A stretch of DNA of 64,000 nucleotides from PALSA-188 sp963720075 (GTDB lineage: Bacteria > Acidobacteriota > Terriglobia > Terriglobales > Acidobacteriaceae), in assembly GCA_963720075.1 (NCBI GenBank), contig CAVREG010000016.1, positions 310,001 through 374,000 of the forward strand, in the 5' to 3' direction. This document shows positions 33,525 through 42,837 of this stretch, piece by piece; position 1 is the stretch's first letter; every line of letters begins with the position of its first letter. A program made the translations under genes and the position numbers. Below the pieces are notes generated by a model. It was not told where the DNA came from and searched no databases. It saw nothing but the letters and a program-made list of their open reading frames with translations.

Positions 33525-34631
33525 TTAATTCACTTCCTGCGATATAGGGATTCGGGGTATTCGGACGATCACATGGCTACCCTTTCCTAACTCGCTTTTG
33601 ATCTCCACATCTCCGCCGGCTTGCACGACATTGCTGCGGACAGTGCTCAACCCTAGCCCTGTCCCGTGGCTACGTGTCTTGGTGGTAAAAAAAGGCCGAA
33701 AGGCTTTTGCAAGGACTTCTTTGTCCATTCCGGTGCCAGTATCGCTTACCGTAAACTCCACGCAGGGGACGGAAGAGCTTGATACATTGATCGAGGAAGC
33801 AAAGTTGCAACTGGAATTCCGCGTAGACAGAGTGATCGTTCCCCCGTTCGGCATTGCGTCCCTCGCGTTCAGCACAAGGTTGAGAATGATCTGCCGTGCC
33901 TGGGCCTGCTCCATCTTTACGTGCCCCAGCGGTTCGGCCAGTTCGGTTCGTATCTCGATGTCCTTTCCGGCGAGACGGGTCAGCAAAGTTTGTATCTCTG
34001 AAATGACATGGTTCCACGATAACGGCTGGGCTGCGACCTCTTCTTCACGCGAGGGAACCGTCAGTTGTTGAATTAGGAGCACTCCATCCGCGCCAGCCCG
34101 GTGGATCGCGTCGGCGTGACGGTGCAGCCGCGAACCTGGCTTGAGCCCGGCAATGAGCAAGTCGCTGTATAGCAGGATGCCCGTCAGCAGATTCTTGAAA
34201 TCGTGCGCAACCTCCGCCGATAGCCGTCCTATCGCCTCCATTTTTTGCGATTCCCACTTTTGCGGGTTCAGCAACATCAAGTCACTACTATTGTTCTGAA
34301 CCGGGCGAATGCAAACCACCTGAAGAGCGCGCTCATTTTTCTGAAAATGGGAGATTGACGCTTCGATCTGGACTTGATTCCCGGCAAGCGAGAGCTGTGT
34401 GTCCCGTGAGTCCAGATACCGGGTGCCTTGCGGTAACAAGTCAGTCAGCAACCGGCCTCGCATTTCTGAAGCAGACGCGCCTCCACGAGGTTTTCCGAAA
34501 GCGCGATTTGCGTATAGGATCCGGCCGCTTTCCACAACCGCAATACCCTCAGGGCAGGCATCAACTCCCGCCATCAATAACGCCGGATTAAGGGCTTCTT
34601 CCTGATCCCGAAGCTGTGCGCTTGCGCCCAT
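33525..34631 (-). CDS. Cytoplasmic PAS-domain sensor histidine kinase
   Basis: 368 residues from ATG at 34631 (the frame is open to 34769). A PAS-like domain comes first (MAGVDACPEGIAVVESGRILYANRAF). The phospho-acceptor is His143 in AEVAHDFKNLLTGILLYSDLL. The ATPase boxes are NLVLNARDAMPNGG, SDTGTGMDKE and GTGLGLSTV. No transmembrane helix or signal peptide is present, so it senses an internal cue. It pairs with the NtrC-type regulator downstream. Confidence 0.9.
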   Translation of the reverse strand: MGASAQLRDQEEALNPALLMAGVDACPEGIAVVESGRILYANRAFGKPRGGASASEMRGRLLTDLLPQGTRYLDSRDTQLSLAGNQVQIEASISHFQKNERALQVVCIRPVQNNSSDLMLLNPQKWESQKMEAIGRLSAEVAHDFKNLLTGILLYSDLLIAGLKPGSRLHRHADAIHRAGADGVLLIQQLTVPSREEEVAAQPLSWNHVISEIQTLLTRLAGKDIEIRTELAEPLGHVKMEQAQARQIILNLVLNARDAMPNGGTITLSTRNSSCNFASSINVSSSSVPCVEFTVSDTGTGMDKEVLAKAFRPFFTTKTRSHGTGLGLSTVRSNVVQAGGDVEIKSELGKGSHVIVRIPRIPISQEVN

Positions 34632-34807
34632 GTTCTTGAACCTTCTGACAGCTAAAACGGTTCTGTTGCCGCGAGCAATGGAATAACCTTTTTGGAGCGC
34701 ACCCCTTTTGCTGAATATTCCCGTAACGGGAACCTTGCGGCGGAATTCGCCACATCGGGAGCTTCCCATTCGGGAATTCTAGGTTGGGAACTTACGTATG
34801 CTAAGGG

Positions 34808-34836
34808 CATCCATCACACGTCGAGTGTGACGGATG
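34808..34836. promoter_or_regulatory. Interrupted palindrome, operator-like
   Basis: CATCC-N2-CACAC-N5-GTGTG-N2-GGATG is a symmetrical 29-base element in the 264-base gap between the TonB receptor gene and the kinase start. It has no T tract on either strand, so a protein-binding site is likelier than a terminator. Confidence 0.45.
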
Positions 34837-34895
34837 GACACGCCATGGGCAAATATAGACACATGGGAGTTGGAAATCGGCGCTGCAGGCGCAAG

Positions 34896-37820
34896 CTAAA
34901 ACGCGAAGGTCATCTGCAGATCAATCCGCCGGATTGCGTTCCCGGAGGAAAATGGTCCGGTGGCAAGCGAATTGGACTGTCCAAACTGTGGTGAATTTAG
35001 ATTTCCCACCTGCGGGGCATAATTTACGTGATTGAAGATATTTCGTGCGGAAGCACTCAGCGTTAAACTGTAGCGGCGATTTACCTTTGCACCCGGGCCA
35101 AACGGATTCCCTCCGCCTCCGCTCAGTCCTCGTCCACCTAAACCGCCGCCCGGAGGTCCGCCGTGATGTCCGCCGCCCCACGGTCCCCCCTGGCCGCCAG
35201 AGCCTTCGCCGCCCACCTCGGGGCCGAACGCGAAGGTTCGGCTCAATCGGAGATTCAACGAGAATGATGCCGGCCCGTCGCCATAATTGACCGGAATGAC
35301 ATTGCCTGATCCGGGGGCAAGATTAAAATCTCCCAAAGAAGTGTCTCTCACGTCGTTTCCCGGCGTTGACCCGGTAGCAAACCCGGGACGATCATTAAAT
35401 ATCGAATCGCCATTGAGGTCTTGCCCTACGGTGACATCGAACGGCTTTCCCGAGTTAACAACCAGAAACGGGTTCAGCCGCCAGGCGTACGGCAGGGATA
35501 TATTCCCTCCCAAAAAAAGCCGATGCCGGATGTCGAATGATGCTCTGCCGTAATCCTGCATGATGTTGTATTGGTTGGAAGGGAAACTCGATGGCCCCGA
35601 AGTGTCGCTGTTGGCGTAGTTCAAAGTATAAAAGCCGAAGAGAGAAAGTTTGGTTCCAAGGCTGAGTCTTCCATTGGCAATCAACTGATTTTGCCGGAAT
35701 ATGCCTTCCGAATCGTATTGATAAATATTTGTGGTGCCTCCAAATGGCCGGATGCCGCTGCCGGGAATGGATGGGTCGAACGTTCCCGGTTCGGGTGCGT
35801 TTATGTTTCTGGTCAGAAACTGATTATTGCCACGCGAATTGAGATACGTAACGGCCACCGTTGCCGACTTCGAAACTTGACGTTCGATGCTCGCTGCGGT
35901 TTGCATGATGGAGGGCGACCGCAGATTTGGATTCGTCTGGTAAATCGTGGGAGATTGAGCTCCCTGAAAAGTGCCCGGAGGTAGAATCGTAGGATAAAAA
36001 TCTGGCGACTGAACAATCGTGGTTTGTTCAGTGATGCCATTGAGCCGGTCCTGCTGTAATACCAGGTCGGATGTAAACCGATCATAGAAAATCCCGAATC
36101 CGCCGCGCAGAACCGTCTTGGGCGGTTTCTTTCCTCCGCCCAAGCCCCATGCAATTCCTAACCGGGGAGCAAAATCCGCGTGATCGTGGATGTCATTCTG
36201 GCTTTCAAACCGCAGGCCGTAGCTGAGCGTCAGGTTGGGACGAATTCGCCAATCATCCTCTGCGTAGGGGGCCACGTCAATCATCGAGACGCTGGTTTGC
36301 GGCTGGCCGGTCGTAATCGAGAATTGGCTGGGGCCGCATTGCGCGGTCTGCGGATTCGGAGCGGCAGCGAGGCAAGCGGCCGTCTGCCCCATTAGGGTCG
36401 TCCGATATGCCTGAATCGAAGGGAATGTGAAGCTGCCATTAAAATTTCCGGTGGATTGATTTGTATCGGTAATGCCACGCAATCGCGCGCCGAATTTTAT
36501 GAAATGCTTGCCGTGGACAATTGAAGTGTAGTTCTGGAACTCGTACCGATTTTGAGTGTCTTTGAGGGTTCCTTGCGAGTTTCCCCCTCCGTTGAACGCT
36601 CCCAAAACGGATGTTGTGAACGCGGTACTCTGCGGGGTTTGGTCATCAGTCGCCCGGATGTACTGGAATCGCGTCTCGTTGACAACGTGTGCGTTGATCA
36701 CCTGCGTATCGCTTAACTGGAGTTCGTGCTCGGTTTGATTCTGGTTGTATGCCTGAGACACCAGGGAAAATTGGCCGAGACCCTGGTTCTGACGGTTGTT
36801 CTGTTCGAACTCGTAGCGGGCAGTCAAGGTATTATTCTGCCCGAACTGAACGTCAAACCTCGGCGAGATGCTCGTATGCGTCGTGGGATTTGGGACGGCC
36901 TGGCTGAAAGCCACGGGGTTGAAATTGGAATCAAGCACCGTGGCATCAATCAGGGAATTTTGATTGATGTCTCTCCGAAACACATTAAAGAAAAATGAAG
37001 CTTTCTTGCCGAGAGGCCCGCTTACATTCCCGTTGAACATTTCGCTGTGGTAACTGGGCTGATCCGTGTGGTAAGGATTCCACTGCGAGTTGAATGCTGA
37101 ACTGTTGCCGTCGCCGAAGACTTGACCGTGAAAATGGTCAGTGCCGGGTTTGGTGAAAATTTCGATTCGGCCGTAGCCCACTTTATCGTATTCGGCCGAA
37201 AATGGATTCTGATTGATTCGAATCTCCCGAATCGAGGACTTGGGCGGGATTTCGCCGCCGCTAAAACCATCAATGTAAATCTCGCCTCCGTTTGGCCCGG
37301 CGGAAGGTCCGGCTAGAGCTTCCAATTCCTGCTGTAACTCATCGGGATCGTCCGAGAGCGCATCCAGATCCTTTCCCTTAATGATGATTGCGCTCGCATT
37401 GTTTTCCGGATTCACATCAACATTTACTCCCTGCGCCTGCACATTAACTTTTTCTTGTTCCACCAGGATGGCAAGAGCAATGTCCAATTTCTGAGCTTGT
37501 CCCGCAACGACGGTAGCATTCTGGGGGTTCGAGGCCGCGAAGCCTTTGGCGTTGGCGCTTACCGTGTACCTGCCTGGAGCCAATCCTTTAATTTGGTAGT
37601 TGCCGACATTATCGGTCGTCGCCGAAGCCTTCTGGCCGCCTGTCGAAGTGGCAGTAACCGCAGCCTGCGGAATCACGGCCCCGCTGGGATCGGCAACCGT
37701 CCCGTGGAGGCTGCCCGTGGGGGTTTGAGCCAGAAGAGCACATGGGGAAGCTAGTACCAGAAACAAAATGATTCCCAGAAGGTATGAACCACCCCGCGGA
37801 CGATCTTGCCAGATCCTCAC
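34896..37820 (-). CDS. Oar-like TonB-dependent outer-membrane receptor
   Basis: 974 residues. Signal peptide (YLLGIILFLVLASPCALLA), then a carboxypeptidase-regulatory-like beta-sandwich (GSLHGTVADPSGAVIPQAAVT to about residue 110), plug domain and a large beta-barrel that ends in Phe (LQMTFAF). Such receptors are abundant in Acidobacteria and are thought to take up large or rare substrates. A glycine-rich loop (about residues 866-911) interrupts the barrel near its end. GTG start preceded by AGGAG. It lies 33 bases downstream of the DUF5666 gene, so the pair is probably one operon. Confidence 0.92.
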   Translation of the reverse strand: MRIWQDRPRGGSYLLGIILFLVLASPCALLAQTPTGSLHGTVADPSGAVIPQAAVTATSTGGQKASATTDNVGNYQIKGLAPGRYTVSANAKGFAASNPQNATVVAGQAQKLDIALAILVEQEKVNVQAQGVNVDVNPENNASAIIIKGKDLDALSDDPDELQQELEALAGPSAGPNGGEIYIDGFSGGEIPPKSSIREIRINQNPFSAEYDKVGYGRIEIFTKPGTDHFHGQVFGDGNSSAFNSQWNPYHTDQPSYHSEMFNGNVSGPLGKKASFFFNVFRRDINQNSLIDATVLDSNFNPVAFSQAVPNPTTHTSISPRFDVQFGQNNTLTARYEFEQNNRQNQGLGQFSLVSQAYNQNQTEHELQLSDTQVINAHVVNETRFQYIRATDDQTPQSTAFTTSVLGAFNGGGNSQGTLKDTQNRYEFQNYTSIVHGKHFIKFGARLRGITDTNQSTGNFNGSFTFPSIQAYRTTLMGQTAACLAAAPNPQTAQCGPSQFSITTGQPQTSVSMIDVAPYAEDDWRIRPNLTLSYGLRFESQNDIHDHADFAPRLGIAWGLGGGKKPPKTVLRGGFGIFYDRFTSDLVLQQDRLNGITEQTTIVQSPDFYPTILPPGTFQGAQSPTIYQTNPNLRSPSIMQTAASIERQVSKSATVAVTYLNSRGNNQFLTRNINAPEPGTFDPSIPGSGIRPFGGTTNIYQYDSEGIFRQNQLIANGRLSLGTKLSLFGFYTLNYANSDTSGPSSFPSNQYNIMQDYGRASFDIRHRLFLGGNISLPYAWRLNPFLVVNSGKPFDVTVGQDLNGDSIFNDRPGFATGSTPGNDVRDTSLGDFNLAPGSGNVIPVNYGDGPASFSLNLRLSRTFAFGPEVGGEGSGGQGGPWGGGHHGGPPGGGLGGRGLSGGGGNPFGPGAKVNRRYSLTLSASARNIFNHVNYAPQVGNLNSPQFGQSNSLATGPFSSGNAIRRIDLQMTFAF

Positions 37821-37853
37821 TCGACCTCTCCTGAATGATGTTGACTGATGTAA

Positions 37854-39107
37854 CTATTGTGCCGTGGCATCTCCACCTTCGGGAGCTGATCCGAGATTCC
37901 ACGGCGACAGCAGCGTTGAGGCAGCGCTCTTGTTAGGAGATGCAGTCAGGAGCGGCTCAACTCCGCTTAACATGGTGATCACGGTTGGATTTGAGCTGAC
38001 TGATCCCTCCGTGGCTACGATCATCACCGCGTCTCCTTTATGCAGGTCGGAGAGGGTTGCTACCGGGAGCCGGCTTAAGATCTGCTGAAAATCTGGCGGA
38101 CCGCTGCTTTGATTACGCCCGGGGAAGCCTCCACCGCTTCGTCCGGCACCGCTCTGTCCGCTCGCTCCGGCGTGAGTCGCGCCTTCTCGCATCGGGGCCC
38201 CATTCGGTGGACCGCCTGCTCCCGTACCTGCCGCGCCATTCGGCCCCGCGCCCCCCTTAAGCCGCATGGCAATTCTCTGAGCAAACATCGCAGGAAGTTG
38301 CCGCACCTGCGAATCCGAAGTGATCTTCACCGTCACGGGCTTCTTCGTAATCAAATCCATCACGCTGATGGTCTTCTGCCCGGCGTCAATGGACGATACG
38401 GTTCCAGCAATATTGCGGAATGAGCCGGAAACAATCTCTTCCGCTTCGAATTGCGCACCATCTTCGCTGCGGGTTCCTCGAGCGCGAAGTTGATCACCGG
38501 GCTTAATCTGATCCAGCGTCCCGGGTTGCGCATCGTCAAATTTTACCGAATCTGGCGCATAGCGGCGAATGATCGTGGATTTCGAGGTGGCTATGGTTTG
38601 ATCTTTCGTCCCCGCAAAGCTGGCAATCGAGATCTGAATCGTGCCATCGGCGGGATTGATTGCTTTTACCAATCCCCCGATCCCATTTTTTTGCCAGGCT
38701 TCTTTTTGCCGCTGCTGATGTGCGGCAACATCAGACTGTTTCATGACAACAGCGAAGGAAGCGACCACGGATTTTCCGTCGTCTGAAGGCGTCCCGCGCG
38801 CGAGTACACGATCACCCACTTGCAATTCTTGTATGGTCATGGGCGTGGCGCCCTTCAAGGTGGTCTGTCCGGGTGCCGTGCGGAAAATGCGGGTTGACTC
38901 CTGAAACAACACACTGATCTCGGAACCTGAATCGGTGGCGAGAGTAATTTCGTTCCCATTAATGGATTTAACCACTCCAACCGGCCGTGACCCAGCGGCT
39001 GGCGTCGTGTTAGAGCTCGGCTGCGATTGGCTGTAACCGAAACTGCTAAACGCAATCAATATCAGCGCAGTTCTGAGTGGGAACGAGAACTTATATGACC
39101 GAAACAT
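37854..39107 (-). CDS. Exported DUF5666-repeat protein
   Basis: 417 residues with a signal peptide (LRTALILIAFSSFGYSQ). Three DUF5666-like beta units of the pattern G-x-V-x3-N-x-I-T-L ... L-x-V-G-D-x-V-x-A-R-G are visible at about residues 42-120, 145-230 and 235-280, then again after a Gly/Pro-rich linker (about 285-335). DUF5666 proteins are exported and of unknown function. The glycine-rich linker echoes the loop in the TonB receptor encoded next, hinting that the two work together at the cell surface. Confidence 0.75.
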   Translation of the reverse strand: MFRSYKFSFPLRTALILIAFSSFGYSQSQPSSNTTPAAGSRPVGVVKSINGNEITLATDSGSEISVLFQESTRIFRTAPGQTTLKGATPMTIQELQVGDRVLARGTPSDDGKSVVASFAVVMKQSDVAAHQQRQKEAWQKNGIGGLVKAINPADGTIQISIASFAGTKDQTIATSKSTIIRRYAPDSVKFDDAQPGTLDQIKPGDQLRARGTRSEDGAQFEAEEIVSGSFRNIAGTVSSIDAGQKTISVMDLITKKPVTVKITSDSQVRQLPAMFAQRIAMRLKGGAGPNGAAGTGAGGPPNGAPMREGATHAGASGQSGAGRSGGGFPGRNQSSGPPDFQQILSRLPVATLSDLHKGDAVMIVATEGSVSSNPTVITMLSGVEPLLTASPNKSAASTLLSPWNLGSAPEGGDATAQ

Positions 39108-39377
39108 TTACGATCCTCAGTTTTCCGCCGCTGACCTCAGCCAAATAGCTTCACCACATGCGTCTAAAATTAAAAATTATTTTCTATATAGATTCAATCA
39201 CGCCAACAGCGGCACATGGCGTAAAGAATCGTGCACTGACTGTAAAGTTTTGTGAAACAGATTTTTTGCACCACTGCCGTTGCAAGTTAACGAATAAGAT
39301 TCCCCTTTTTGACACTTTCCCCTTGCGAACGGGGCGCATCCTTCAAGATAATATCTTCAAGTAAGTTCCCTACAAAA

Positions 39378-40298
39378 GTGAACCGATATAGTCGGGCAGA
39401 CCTGCTTCGAATTCTTCGGCTCACGGCGCGCCAGTTGGCAGCTTGGGAAAAAGCTAACCTGGTAGCCGTTGGGGAAAACTATTCCTTCTCCGACCTGGTG
39501 CAAATTAAAAAGATTCGCGATTTGTGCGCTTATAAAGTTCGGCCAGCCATCGTCCGGCAGTCGCTCGCGGCGATGCAAAAACAGGTTTCTGGAATGAAGA
39601 ATCCGTTGCTCGAAGCGGGAGCGTTCACCGCCGGACACCGAATCGCATTCCGGCACCAGGGAAAACTCGTTGAACCTATTGCCGGACAGTTCATGTTCGA
39701 CTTCACTTCCGCAACCCGCGTAATAACGAGCACCGCCGTTCCTAAAAGCGAGCAGAAAATCGCTCAAGAAAATCAGCCGGATGTTACGCGCGATGACGAC
39801 CCTTCGGAGTTATTCGGCCGCGCAATCGCGCTCGAAGACGATCCCAACAATCAATTGCAGGCCATTGCGCTCTACGAAAAAGTCGTGGACCTTGATCCCG
39901 ATCACGCCGCCGCTCACATCAATCTGGGAACCCTGCACTACAACCATCAGAATTACACCGCAGCAGAAGTACATTACCGCGCTGCAATCAAGATTGATCC
40001 GCGCTACGCGCTCGCCTATTTCGATTTAGGAAACGTGCTCGACGAAACCGGACGAGTCACCGAAGCCATCAAGACCTACACCGCCGCGCTGCAACTCGCG
40101 CCCACCTATGCCGATGCGCACTACAACCTTGCATTGGCTTATGAAAAGCTGAAACAACCGCGCAGCGCTCTGCGGCACTGGCGTGCATACGTAAAGTTGG
40201 ACACGGCTGGTCCTTGGGCAATGCACGCGCGAAATCAAATCCAGCGCATCCTTCAAGCCGACGGCCTGCGGCTACTGCAAGGCGGCAGGCGCAACTGA
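39378..40298 (+). CDS. MerR-like helix-turn-helix fused to TPR repeats
   Basis: The N-terminal 60 residues resemble a MerR-type winged helix (YSRADLLRILRLTARQLAAWE, FSDLVQIKKIRDL). The second half has at least three TPR units, best seen in AAAHINLGTLHYNHQNYTAA, AYFDLGNVLDETGRVTEA and AHYNLALAYEKLKQPRSA. GTG at 39378 is chosen because it directly precedes the HTH; TTG at 39309 is an alternative. It is divergent from the DUF5666-TonB operon and may regulate it or bind partners through the TPRs. Confidence 0.75.
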   Translation: MNRYSRADLLRILRLTARQLAAWEKANLVAVGENYSFSDLVQIKKIRDLCAYKVRPAIVRQSLAAMQKQVSGMKNPLLEAGAFTAGHRIAFRHQGKLVEPIAGQFMFDFTSATRVITSTAVPKSEQKIAQENQPDVTRDDDPSELFGRAIALEDDPNNQLQAIALYEKVVDLDPDHAAAHINLGTLHYNHQNYTAAEVHYRAAIKIDPRYALAYFDLGNVLDETGRVTEAIKTYTAALQLAPTYADAHYNLALAYEKLKQPRSALRHWRAYVKLDTAGPWAMHARNQIQRILQADGLRLLQGGRRN

Positions 40299-40515
40299 TC
40301 TCGCGTGTGAACAGCCGCACTACGCTGCCTGCCCGGAGGGAGGTCGAGAAGTCCAGGCAGGGCAAAGCTCGGTAGCCCGGATTACGGAAGGACATGGTAA
40401 TCCAGAAAAATAGTCTGCTGCGTCCCTGAAATTTGCGTCGTACCCTTGTAACTTGGCTTGCGCTTTTATCCTAATTAGGATCGCTTTACTGAAACATTCA
40501 GTCCAGCAGGTGCGC

Positions 40516-40794
40516 ATGCCCTCCTCCGATAATACCCGCCGATGGGAGCGATACCCAGTAGATCTGCCAATCGGAATCACGGTTTGCAACGGACCCAATG
40601 AAATGGTGGTTCCCGGGCTTGGACTCGAAATGAGCAAAGGTGGGATGTCGCTGTGCGCGGGAGCCCATCTCAATCCCGGAGACCTCACGGAGGTGGAGTT
40701 CATGACCCTTGGCAAAACCCGCGTCACCGCAATCGTGAGGAACCGCGTGGGATACTGCTTCGGCCTGGAGTTCCTAACCGAACTGCCCAACTAG
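40516..40794 (+). CDS. Single-domain PilZ protein
   Basis: From ATG at 40516, 92 residues making one PilZ domain. RRWERYPVD supplies the arginine motif and LGLEMSKGGMSL the second motif, with Glu where Asp is usual. Probably a small cyclic di-GMP receptor. The upstream gap (40299-40515) holds two imperfect hairpins (7-bp stems) but no recognisable riboswitch. A shared terminator follows. Confidence 0.8.
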   Translation: MPSSDNTRRWERYPVDLPIGITVCNGPNEMVVPGLGLEMSKGGMSLCAGAHLNPGDLTEVEFMTLGKTRVTAIVRNRVGYCFGLEFLTELPN

Positions 40795-40834
40795 TTTTCT
40801 GGACCCCGGAAGATACTCAACGAGAAAAGTAAAA

Positions 40835-40861
40835 GCCGCCCGAGAGGGCGGCTTTAGTCTT
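40835..40861. terminator. Bidirectional rho-independent terminator
   Basis: GCCGCCC-GAGA-GGGCGGC. On the plus strand TTTAGTCTT follows; on the minus strand TTTTACTTTT follows. It serves both the PilZ gene and the convergent PEP-CTERM-like gene. Confidence 0.85.
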
Positions 40862-40882
40862 ATGCGCCTTGCCTTTAGAAGA

Positions 40883-41527
40883 TTAGCTGACGAACTTTCT
40901 CTTAAACGCGCCGATTAAGAACAAGCCACTAGCACCCAGCAAGGAGAGGCCAGAAGCGTCAGGGGCTGAAACCGGTGTAATTGTCGCATAAATCTCCTGC
41001 GTCGGGTTTGCGCATGAGGTTTGGTTGGGCCGGCATACTTGGTACACAGAGTCTGTCAAGGTCAAGTCATAAGTTATGCCGTCATTCATGAACGATATGG
41101 TGGGCGGCGGTGTAATAAAGTTAATACCGCCAAGGCCACCGTTGCCTACGACGCTGCCGGTCACGAGGGGGGCGGTAAAAGTGTTCCCATTATTTCCCAG
41201 CGAACTGAACGTCACAGCCAGAGTGAACATTTCATTTAGTGGGGCTTCCGCCGTTCCATTAGTGCCATTCACGTAACTCAACGTTCCCAAATCTATCGTC
41301 ACGGGATTTGTGCCAGATAAGGTCATGGATCCCACTCCGTTGAAATTCAGTCCACTGGTCGTAGTGCCAAACAGCAATACCGCAGGGGTCGTAGAGCCGC
41401 CGGAAGAGCAGGACGCGGGGCTTGAGAAGCAACCCATGGTTGCATAAGTGTAAGAATCTGCGAAGGCGGATGGGGCGAAAGCCGCCAAGGTCAGGATCAG
41501 TGCTGAGCAAATTAGGCGAAGGCGCAT
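40883..41527 (-). CDS. Exported protein with PEP-CTERM-like sorting tail
   Basis: 214 residues. Signal peptide (LICSALILTLAAFAPSAFA), then a Ser/Thr/Gly-rich beta region with four cysteines. The C-terminus reads PDASGLSLLGASGLFLIGAFKRK: a short P-D motif, a hydrophobic helix and a basic end, as in PEP-CTERM proteins processed by exosortase. The motif is P-D-A rather than P-E-P. No exosortase or polysaccharide gene is in the window. Probably a surface or biofilm-matrix protein. Confidence 0.7.
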   Translation of the reverse strand: MRLRLICSALILTLAAFAPSAFADSYTYATMGCFSSPASCSSGGSTTPAVLLFGTTTSGLNFNGVGSMTLSGTNPVTIDLGTLSYVNGTNGTAEAPLNEMFTLAVTFSSLGNNGNTFTAPLVTGSVVGNGGLGGINFITPPPTISFMNDGITYDLTLTDSVYQVCRPNQTSCANPTQEIYATITPVSAPDASGLSLLGASGLFLIGAFKRKFVS

Positions 41528-42237
41528 ATAGTTTTCTCCCAGAGCATACCGAACTGTCGTAACTTTACTTGATCCTGAAAATCTGTCAAGACTGAATCTT
41601 TTTGCAGTCAGGTGGAAAACATTGTCCTATAAAGGTTTAGCCCGAATTGGTAGTCAAATCACGGCTTCGCGGGTGCGGTTCCTAGCGGTCTAACCGTTTA
41701 TTCACTTATAGTTACGCGAAATCGCTCCAGCCGCCGACAATCAGACCGTTCGGTCGCGGTGTTTGTCCCGGCGACGGAATACATGGGTTCAGGGCTCCGA
41801 CGAATACGAGGAATAGCAAACGAGGCTAACTGGGCGGGTGGCCGAGCCTTTCGCGTTCTTTGCAAAGGGCTGGGGATTTTAGCGCGTGTCAATACGTCGC
41901 ACTGTCGGATAAATTCCAAGTCGTTCCCGCTCACGTGCCGTCCGTTGTGATTCGATTTCCGCTTCTCGATATGCTTCCTCTCGGTCCACAAATTGAAATC
42001 ATAGTATCGCGGTTGCGAGAACGGTTCTTTGCTGTGCGCGACACCCAGTTTCCGCGAGACGACCGACCTGCTTCAACATCTGTCGGGCACCATAAAAGCG
42101 AGGCTGCCCCATCCGCGCTCTTCGTATCTCCCACTGCTACAATTCGTTGTTTGCGCGCAACTCTTGCAAGCCACGAACTTTCGTCCTCACAATAACGTAT
42201 GTTGTTACGGTGTGAATAGCTGTTATAGGGAGTTAGA
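41528..42237. other. 710-base region without a recognised gene
   Basis: Open frames here (up to 97 codons) have no motif, no good ribosome-binding site and odd composition. The right end carries an ECF-like promoter for the sigma gene at 42238. No tRNA, repeat or terminator was recognised in the rest. Confidence 0.5.
42175..42201 (+). promoter_or_regulatory. Possible ECF-type promoter before the sigma gene
   Basis: GAACTT at 42175-42180 and CGTATG at 42196-42201, separated by 15 bases, resemble the GAAC / CGT pattern of ECF promoters and would allow autoregulation. The spacing is one base short of typical. Confidence 0.35.
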
Positions 42238-42837
42238 TTGGAAGACGCCCATGTGGCTGCCATGCTCGTCCGTCGCTGCATTGCTGGCGAGGCTGCCGCG
42301 TGGGAAGAAATTGTGCAACGCTACCATCGGCGTATTTATAACATCTGCTATCGCTTTTCGGGTTCGCAGGATCAAGCCCAGGACCTCACTCAAGAAGTCT
42401 TTATCAAAATGTACGGCAGCCTGAAGTCGTACGATTCGCAGCGCGCGGCGTTCATGACATGGATGACGACCATCACACGTAACCTGCTGGTAGATTACTT
42501 TCGTAAATCGAAGCAGGAGCGCATGACGGACTCGCTCGATGCCGCACCTTCCGAACATGAAGATGCCATGCCACTTAGCGAACGTATTCCCGATAAGGCG
42601 TTGCCTCCGGATGCCAGGGTTCAGAGCCGGGAGACCAAAGAAGCCGTGCACCGGGCTCTACAAAAGCTGTCTCCAGACCTGCGGGAGGCTGTAATCCTGC
42701 GGGATTTGCAGGATATGGATTACCGCGAAATTGCCACCGTCCTCCGGGTTCCGGAGGGCACCGTGAAGTCAAGAATAAACCGTGGGCGAGCGGAACTTGC
42801 ACGCCTGCTACAACGTACATATAGGCAGGTAATTTAA
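42238..42837 (+). CDS. ECF-family RNA polymerase sigma factor
   Basis: 199 residues. Region 2 is YHRRIYNICYRFSGSQDQAQDLTQEVFIKMY with WMTTITRNLLVDYFRK; region 4 is LSPDLREAVILRDLQDMDYREIATVLRVPEGTVKSRINRGR. TTG start with GGGAG upstream. Its stop overlaps the anti-sigma start by one base (TAATG), heading a four-gene overlapping operon. By context it governs envelope homeostasis. Confidence 0.92.
   Translation: MEDAHVAAMLVRRCIAGEAAAWEEIVQRYHRRIYNICYRFSGSQDQAQDLTQEVFIKMYGSLKSYDSQRAAFMTWMTTITRNLLVDYFRKSKQERMTDSLDAAPSEHEDAMPLSERIPDKALPPDARVQSRETKEAVHRALQKLSPDLREAVILRDLQDMDYREIATVLRVPEGTVKSRINRGRAELARLLQRTYRQVI

Noticed and set aside
39108..39250. Sigma-54 -24/-12 promoter before the DUF5666-TonB operon (TTGGCGTG on minus strand)
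   Set aside because: The GG and GC dinucleotides are not at the required 10-base spacing.
40325..40403. Possible cyclic di-GMP riboswitch before a PilZ gene (GGCAAAGC, CGGTAGCC and two 7-bp stems)
   Set aside because: The GEMM aptamer's paired conserved blocks and P1 stem are not present in the right order; only simple hairpins are supported.
41528..41640. Sigma-54 promoter before the PEP-CTERM-like gene
   Set aside because: The TGCA is present but the -24 GG is missing on the correct side.
41698..41991. 97-aa minus-strand ORF in the long gap before the sigma gene
   Set aside because: No ribosome-binding site, motif or plausible composition.
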